In this document: positions 34,176 through 37,553 of the stretch, piece by piece
Numbering within the stretch: the stretch's first letter is position 1
Layout: every line of letters starts with the position of its first letter
Source: an uncultured Lachnospiraceae bacterium
GTDB taxonomy: Bacteria; Bacillota; Clostridia; Lachnospirales; Lachnospiraceae
DNA length: 37,553 bases
Direction: 5' to 3'
Assembly: GCA_947626795.1 (NCBI GenBank)
Contig: CANQTH010000001.1
Span: 1-37,553, forward strand
Made by a program: the position numbers and the translations under genes
Notes under the pieces: model-generated
Told to the model about the DNA's origin: nothing
What the model saw: only the letters and a program-made list of their open reading frames with translations
Databases searched by the model: none

Positions 34176-34616
34176 CTCGAAGACGACGTTCTTGTCCAGA
34201 TATTCCGTCCGGACCACAAGATACGGGTACGAGGCCGCCTCGCTGACCTTTTCCCCTTTCGACGGCCCGATCAGCGTCGTGCCAAAGCAAACGGCGTTCC
34301 GGGTCAGATAGCATTCATCGACGGAAATGCTGTAGCCCCCCGTCTCCTGCTTCCCATAGCCGACCGCGATATAGAGGTATTTCCTGTCCGTATACGTGAG
34401 CTTGAGCATTCCTTCCTTCTTTTCTTCGATGATCGTAAGAAATTCCTCCGGGATCTCCTTTTCCCCCAAAACGGCGTAATCAAGATCCCGCACTTTCTGC
34501 CCGTCCGCTTCCTCCACGCCGCAGCCCTGGAAAAAAACGGCGCAGGCCAAGATGGAAAAAAGCGCGCGGCGCAGCTTATTTTCCCCAAAAATCCGAATCC
34601 TTTTTCTCTTTTCCAT
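34173..34616 (-). CDS. PrcB-C domain protein, probable lipoprotein
   Basis: A 147-residue exported protein of unknown function. A basic N terminus (MEKRKRIRIFGENKLRR) leads into ALFSILACAVFFQGCGVEE, a signal segment with a possible but non-ideal lipobox ending at Cys. The rest resembles the C-terminal domain of PrcB of the treponemal protease complex: YLYIAVGYGKQETGGYSISV followed by ASYPYLVVRTEYL. Start choice is uncertain; ATG 34616 has only a weak GTGGGAA, and a GTG further up (34670) lacks a better site. It is divergent from plsC. A tandem repeat array begins at its stop codon. Confidence 0.72.
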   Translation of the reverse strand: MEKRKRIRIFGENKLRRALFSILACAVFFQGCGVEEADGQKVRDLDYAVLGEKEIPEEFLTIIEEKKEGMLKLTYTDRKYLYIAVGYGKQETGGYSISVDECYLTRNAVCFGTTLIGPSKGEKVSEAASYPYLVVRTEYLDKNVVFE

Positions 34617-34679
34617 GCATTTTCCCACTTTTCTTATACAATCTCCTAAAATTGTATGGTTCTTTTCCACTTTTTATGA

Positions 34680-34709
34680 TTGCATTTCCATTTTCCGCTA
34701 AGGTATAAT
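34680..34709 (+). promoter_or_regulatory. Promoter of plsC
   Basis: A perfect TATAAT (34704-34709) with TTGCAT (34680-34685) 18 nt upstream. The -35 is weak. The start codon lies about 25 nt after the predicted transcription start. Confidence 0.6.
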
Positions 34710-34741
34710 GAAGTAATGACAAAACGCAAAGGAGCAACGAT

Positions 34742-35485
34742 ATGATTCGGATTTTTCTTATTCTGCTTTTTTTCATTCTTTTTCTGATCGCGACCATTCC
34801 CGTCCTCTTCGTGGGATGGATCTTAAAAAAGATCAACCCGAAAGCCGCGGATATCTGCAACCTTCGGATCGTGCAATGGGCGTTCCGCGTCGTGATCCGT
34901 CTCGCCGGGACGAAGCTTTCCATCATCGGGGAGGATCGTGTCCCCAAGGACCGCCCCGTCCTTTATATCCCCAACCATCAGAGTTATTTTGACATCATCA
35001 TCACGTATTCCAGATGCCCCGGGCTGACCGGGTACGTTTCCAAGGATATGCTGGAAAAAGTCCCGCTGCTCTCCACCTGGATGAAGCGCCTGTACTGCTT
35101 ATTCTTAAACCGCTCGGACATGAAAGCCGGGATGAAGATGATCCTGACCGGGATCGACTATATCAAGAGCGGGATCTCCATCTGCATTTTCCCGGAAGGC
35201 ACTCGCAACACGCGCCCCGAGGACGGCCTGCTCCCGTTCAAGGAAGCCAGCTTTAAAATGGCGACCAAGACCGGATGCCCGATCGTCCCTGTCGCCATCA
35301 CGAACAGCCAGGAGATCTGGGAGGCGCATTTCCCTGCCGTGAAAAAATGCCGCGTCATCGTCGAGTACGGCGAGCCGATCTATCTCGAAGAGCTTAGCCC
35401 GGAACAGCGCAAGTTCCCCGGTGCCTACACAAAGGCTAAGATCGAGGAAATGTTAAACCGGCACAAGGCCATGCTCTCAGCTTGA
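34742..35485 (+). CDS. plsC: Lysophospholipid acyltransferase (PlsC family)
   Basis: A 247-residue membrane-associated enzyme that acylates 1-acyl-glycerol-3-phosphate to phosphatidic acid. An N-terminal hydrophobic anchor covers about residues 3-28. The catalytic NHQSYFD (H79, D84; the HX4D motif) and the substrate-binding FPEGTRN (150-156) are both intact. AAAGGAG lies 8 nt before the ATG. The last 9 bp overlap the end of murF on the other strand. Acyl-donor specificity cannot be read. Confidence 0.93.
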   Translation: MIRIFLILLFFILFLIATIPVLFVGWILKKINPKAADICNLRIVQWAFRVVIRLAGTKLSIIGEDRVPKDRPVLYIPNHQSYFDIIITYSRCPGLTGYVSKDMLEKVPLLSTWMKRLYCLFLNRSDMKAGMKMILTGIDYIKSGISICIFPEGTRNTRPEDGLLPFKEASFKMATKTGCPIVPVAITNSQEIWEAHFPAVKKCRVIVEYGEPIYLEELSPEQRKFPGAYTKAKIEEMLNRHKAMLSA

Positions 35486-36880
35486 CGCCTGCCCGAACGT
35501 CTCCCTGATCTTCTCCACGACCGCCGGATATTCCATGAAATGCGACGCTTTCACCAATACGGTATCGCCCTCCCGCAGATACCTAAGCAAAGCGGGCAGC
35601 ATTTCATCCCGGCTCCCGAAATAGAAGACGTCTTCCGTCTTTCCCGCTTCTTTCGCGCCGCGCGCCATTTCCGCAGACAGCTCCCCGGCGCAGAACAGCG
35701 CGTCGGCCTGCGTCTTTGCGGCGTAGGCCCCGATCTCATAGTGAAGCTTCCGCTCGTCTTTCCCAAGCTCCCCCATGTCCCCAAGGACCGCCACCTTGCG
35801 CCCAAGCCCATAGCCCAGCACTTCGAGGGACGCTCGCATGGACACGGGATTGGCGTTGTAACAGTCGTCGATCACGAGCAGGCCGCCCGCCTCCACAAGG
35901 TTTGTGCGCCCGCCGATCGTCCCCGCTTTCTCAATCCCCCGCTGTATCTCTGCAAGCCCCATGCCGAGCGAGAGGCCGACGCCGACCGACGCCAGGGCGT
36001 TGTACACGTTATGCGGCCCCGGGATCGAGATCGACGCATGGATCTTATTTTCCCCGGGCGGCAGGGCCGGGACATGGATATCCGCTTCCATTCCTTTCAG
36101 CCCCCGGCTTTCCAGGCGGTCCGCATAAATGTCCCGTCCTTCCCCAAGCCCGTAAAAAACCGGGCGGATCCCCTTTACTTCCCCGATGGACGACAGCTTG
36201 TCGTCGTCGCCGTTCAGCACGACGCGTCCCTGCGGCCCCAGGAACTCAAAGATCTCGCTTTTCGCTTTCAGGACTCCGTCCCGCGTCTTTAAGTTCTCCA
36301 GGTGGCAGGTTCCGATGTTCGTGATCACGCAGACGTCCGGCCTCGCCATTTTCGCCAGGCGGCGCATCTCCCCGAAATCAGAGATCCCCATCTCCACGAC
36401 CGCCGCCTCATGCTCCCCGCGGATCCGCAGCAGCGTCAGCGGAAGGCCGATCTCATTGTTAAAATTCCCCTCCGTCTTCAGCACGCGGAACTTTTCCGAT
36501 AAAACGGACGCGACCATTTCCTTCGTGCTGGTCTTGCCGACGCTCCCCGTGATCCCGACGATCGGGATATCGAGCTGCCTGCGGTAAAATTCCGCGATAT
36601 CCTTTAACGCCTGCTTCGTGGAACCGACCTGGATATAAGGGTAGCCCGTCTCCCCGAGCGGGCGTTCGGAAAGGGCGGCCGCCGCCCCCTGCGCGATGGC
36701 CTGCGGGACGAGGTCATGCCCGTCCACCCGCGCGCCCCGGATCGGGATGAACAAGTACCCTTCCCGCACCTGGCGGCTGTCCGTGACCGCGCCCGTTATC
36801 TCCAGGCGCCTTCCTTCCTCCCCGCCAACGTACGCGCCGCGGCAGGCCTCTTCGATATTCCCTAACGTCATATTCTTCAT
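35477..36880 (-). CDS. murF: UDP-N-acetylmuramoyl-tripeptide--D-alanyl-D-alanine ligase
   Basis: MurF adds the D-Ala-D-Ala dipeptide to the UDP-MurNAc tripeptide, completing the cytoplasmic peptidoglycan precursor. The 467-residue protein has the N-terminal domain with AVTDSRQVREGYLFIPIRGARVDGHDLV, the ATP loop GITGSVGKTSTKEM (109-121), and a Mur-ligase C-terminal domain with VIDDCYNANPVSMRASLE and VLGDMGELG. It is 6 nt behind ddl, the gene that makes its D-Ala-D-Ala substrate, so the pair forms one operon. GGAGAGG lies 9 nt before the ATG. Confidence 0.97.
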   Translation of the reverse strand: MKNMTLGNIEEACRGAYVGGEEGRRLEITGAVTDSRQVREGYLFIPIRGARVDGHDLVPQAIAQGAAAALSERPLGETGYPYIQVGSTKQALKDIAEFYRRQLDIPIVGITGSVGKTSTKEMVASVLSEKFRVLKTEGNFNNEIGLPLTLLRIRGEHEAAVVEMGISDFGEMRRLAKMARPDVCVITNIGTCHLENLKTRDGVLKAKSEIFEFLGPQGRVVLNGDDDKLSSIGEVKGIRPVFYGLGEGRDIYADRLESRGLKGMEADIHVPALPPGENKIHASISIPGPHNVYNALASVGVGLSLGMGLAEIQRGIEKAGTIGGRTNLVEAGGLLVIDDCYNANPVSMRASLEVLGYGLGRKVAVLGDMGELGKDERKLHYEIGAYAAKTQADALFCAGELSAEMARGAKEAGKTEDVFYFGSRDEMLPALLRYLREGDTVLVKASHFMEYPAVVEKIRETFGQASS

Positions 36881-36886
36881 CTTCGG

Positions 36887-37553
36887 CTACCTCTCCCCAT
36901 ACTTTCTCAAAGAGATCCGCACGATCTCCTCGCAAAGCTCCGCAAAGCCCATGCCTGCCGCCTGCGCTTCCTGCGGCAGCAGGCTGGTCGCCGTCATCCC
37001 CGGCAGCGTATTGGCTTCCAGGCAATAGATCTCGCCCGTGCCGTCCATCAAAAAGTCCATGCGGGCGTACGAATCCAGCCCCAGGACCGCAAACGCCTCC
37101 TGCGCGTAACGCCGCATCCTGGCCGCGATCTCCTCCGGCAAGTCAGCCGGGCAAGTCTCCACCGTGCTTCCCGCCGTATACTTGTTCTTGTAATCGTAAA
37201 AGCCCTCCACCGGGGCCATCTCGATGACCGGAAGGGCCTTCCCGTCCAGCACCCCTACAGAAAATTCCCGGCCCGCGACGTATTCCTCGACGATCACCTC
37301 GTCCTCAAGCCGGAACGCCTCGTCCAGCACCTTTTCATATTCTTCCTCCGTTCGCGCGATCGACACGCCGATGCTGGAGCCGCCGCGGCAGGGCTTCACC
37401 ACGCAGGGGAGCAACTCCCCGCCCGCCGCCTGACGGCGGTCTCCCCGTTTTCTGGATGTCCCGGCAGGCGTCGGAATCCCGCTTGAGGAAAGCAACCGCT
37501 TCGTCAGGCCCTTATCCATGGCGATCGCGCTGCCCAGGTAGCCCGTGCCTGTA
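36887..37553 (-). CDS. ddl: D-alanine--D-alanine ligase (N-terminal part off the right edge)
   Basis: The visible 221 residues are the ATP-grasp part of Ddl, which joins two D-alanines using ATP. The frame stays open to the window edge and reads TGTGYLGSAIAMDKGLTKRLL, the conserved start of the central domain, so the apparent ATG at 37519 is internal. VVKPCRGGSSIGVS is the ATP loop, and EANTLPGMTATSLLPQEA holds the metal and substrate contacts near the C terminus. The N-terminal domain (roughly 100-130 residues) is missing only because the window ends. It forms an operon with murF. Confidence 0.96.
   Translation of the reverse strand, partial: TGTGYLGSAIAMDKGLTKRLLSSSGIPTPAGTSRKRGDRRQAAGGELLPCVVKPCRGGSSIGVSIARTEEEYEKVLDEAFRLEDEVIVEEYVAGREFSVGVLDGKALPVIEMAPVEGFYDYKNKYTAGSTVETCPADLPEEIAARMRRYAQEAFAVLGLDSYARMDFLMDGTGEIYCLEANTLPGMTATSLLPQEAQAAGMGFAELCEEIVRISLRKYGER

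Noticed and set aside
33815..34219. Minus-strand repeat protein with RTGGFACEGGSRM-like units
   Set aside because: It simply translates the 45-bp minisatellite, overlaps the PrcB-like gene in another frame, and has no ribosome-binding site.

Overview
The window looks like chromosome of a gut-type Clostridia member, most likely Lachnospiraceae. The reasons are strong Shine-Dalgarno sequences, TTGACA/TATAAT promoters with 17-nt spacing, a zinc-type L36, a eukaryote/archaeon-like ProS, an S-box (SAM-I) in front of metK, and fairly GC-rich coding DNA. Most genes lie on the minus strand.

Layout by position. 1-350: leader and promoter of an rRNA operon running off the left edge, preceded by tRNA-Ser(GCU) with its own promoter. 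355-4907 (minus): acyl-CoA synthetase-like ligase, aldehyde dehydrogenase and a two-subunit class I fumarase. 5038-5745 (plus): a small XRE regulator whose mRNA would carry a ~400-nt leader made of GC-rich repeats. 6068-13712 (minus): an amino-acid/amine catabolic region with a four-subunit flavin/iron-sulfur dehydrogenase, an AraC regulator, a P-II protein, an APC permease and an ornithine cyclodeaminase-family enzyme. 14045-17630 (minus): rpmJ-rpsM-rpsK-rpsD-rpoA-rplQ, cut off from its usual infA/spc neighbours. 18001-20565: secA. 20871-21750 (plus): a ~845-nt transcription unit with no credible long gene, a consensus promoter and a textbook terminator; it is the strongest candidate here for an undescribed structured RNA. 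21874-28681 (minus): proS, an AI-2E-family membrane protein, a RluA pseudouridine synthase, a two-component system and metK under a SAM-I riboswitch. 29218-30342 (plus): an HD-GYP phosphodiesterase. 30377-37553: beta-glucuronidase, murA, a PrcB-like protein, plsC, murF and ddl (running off the right edge).

How the genes may work together. The permease, P-II protein, cyclodeaminase-family enzyme and dehydrogenase complex plausibly import and oxidise an amino acid or related amine under AraC control; the substrate cannot be read from the sequence. murA, ddl and murF serve peptidoglycan synthesis. Intergenic spaces are rich in repeats: a small hairpin element with TAACAGTTCAG/CTGAACTGTTA ends, a 59-bp tandem triplet, two GC-rich minisatellites, a 34-bp direct repeat and a duplicated gene tail.

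Limits: all calls come from reading the sequence. No database search, RNA folding or covariance test was run.
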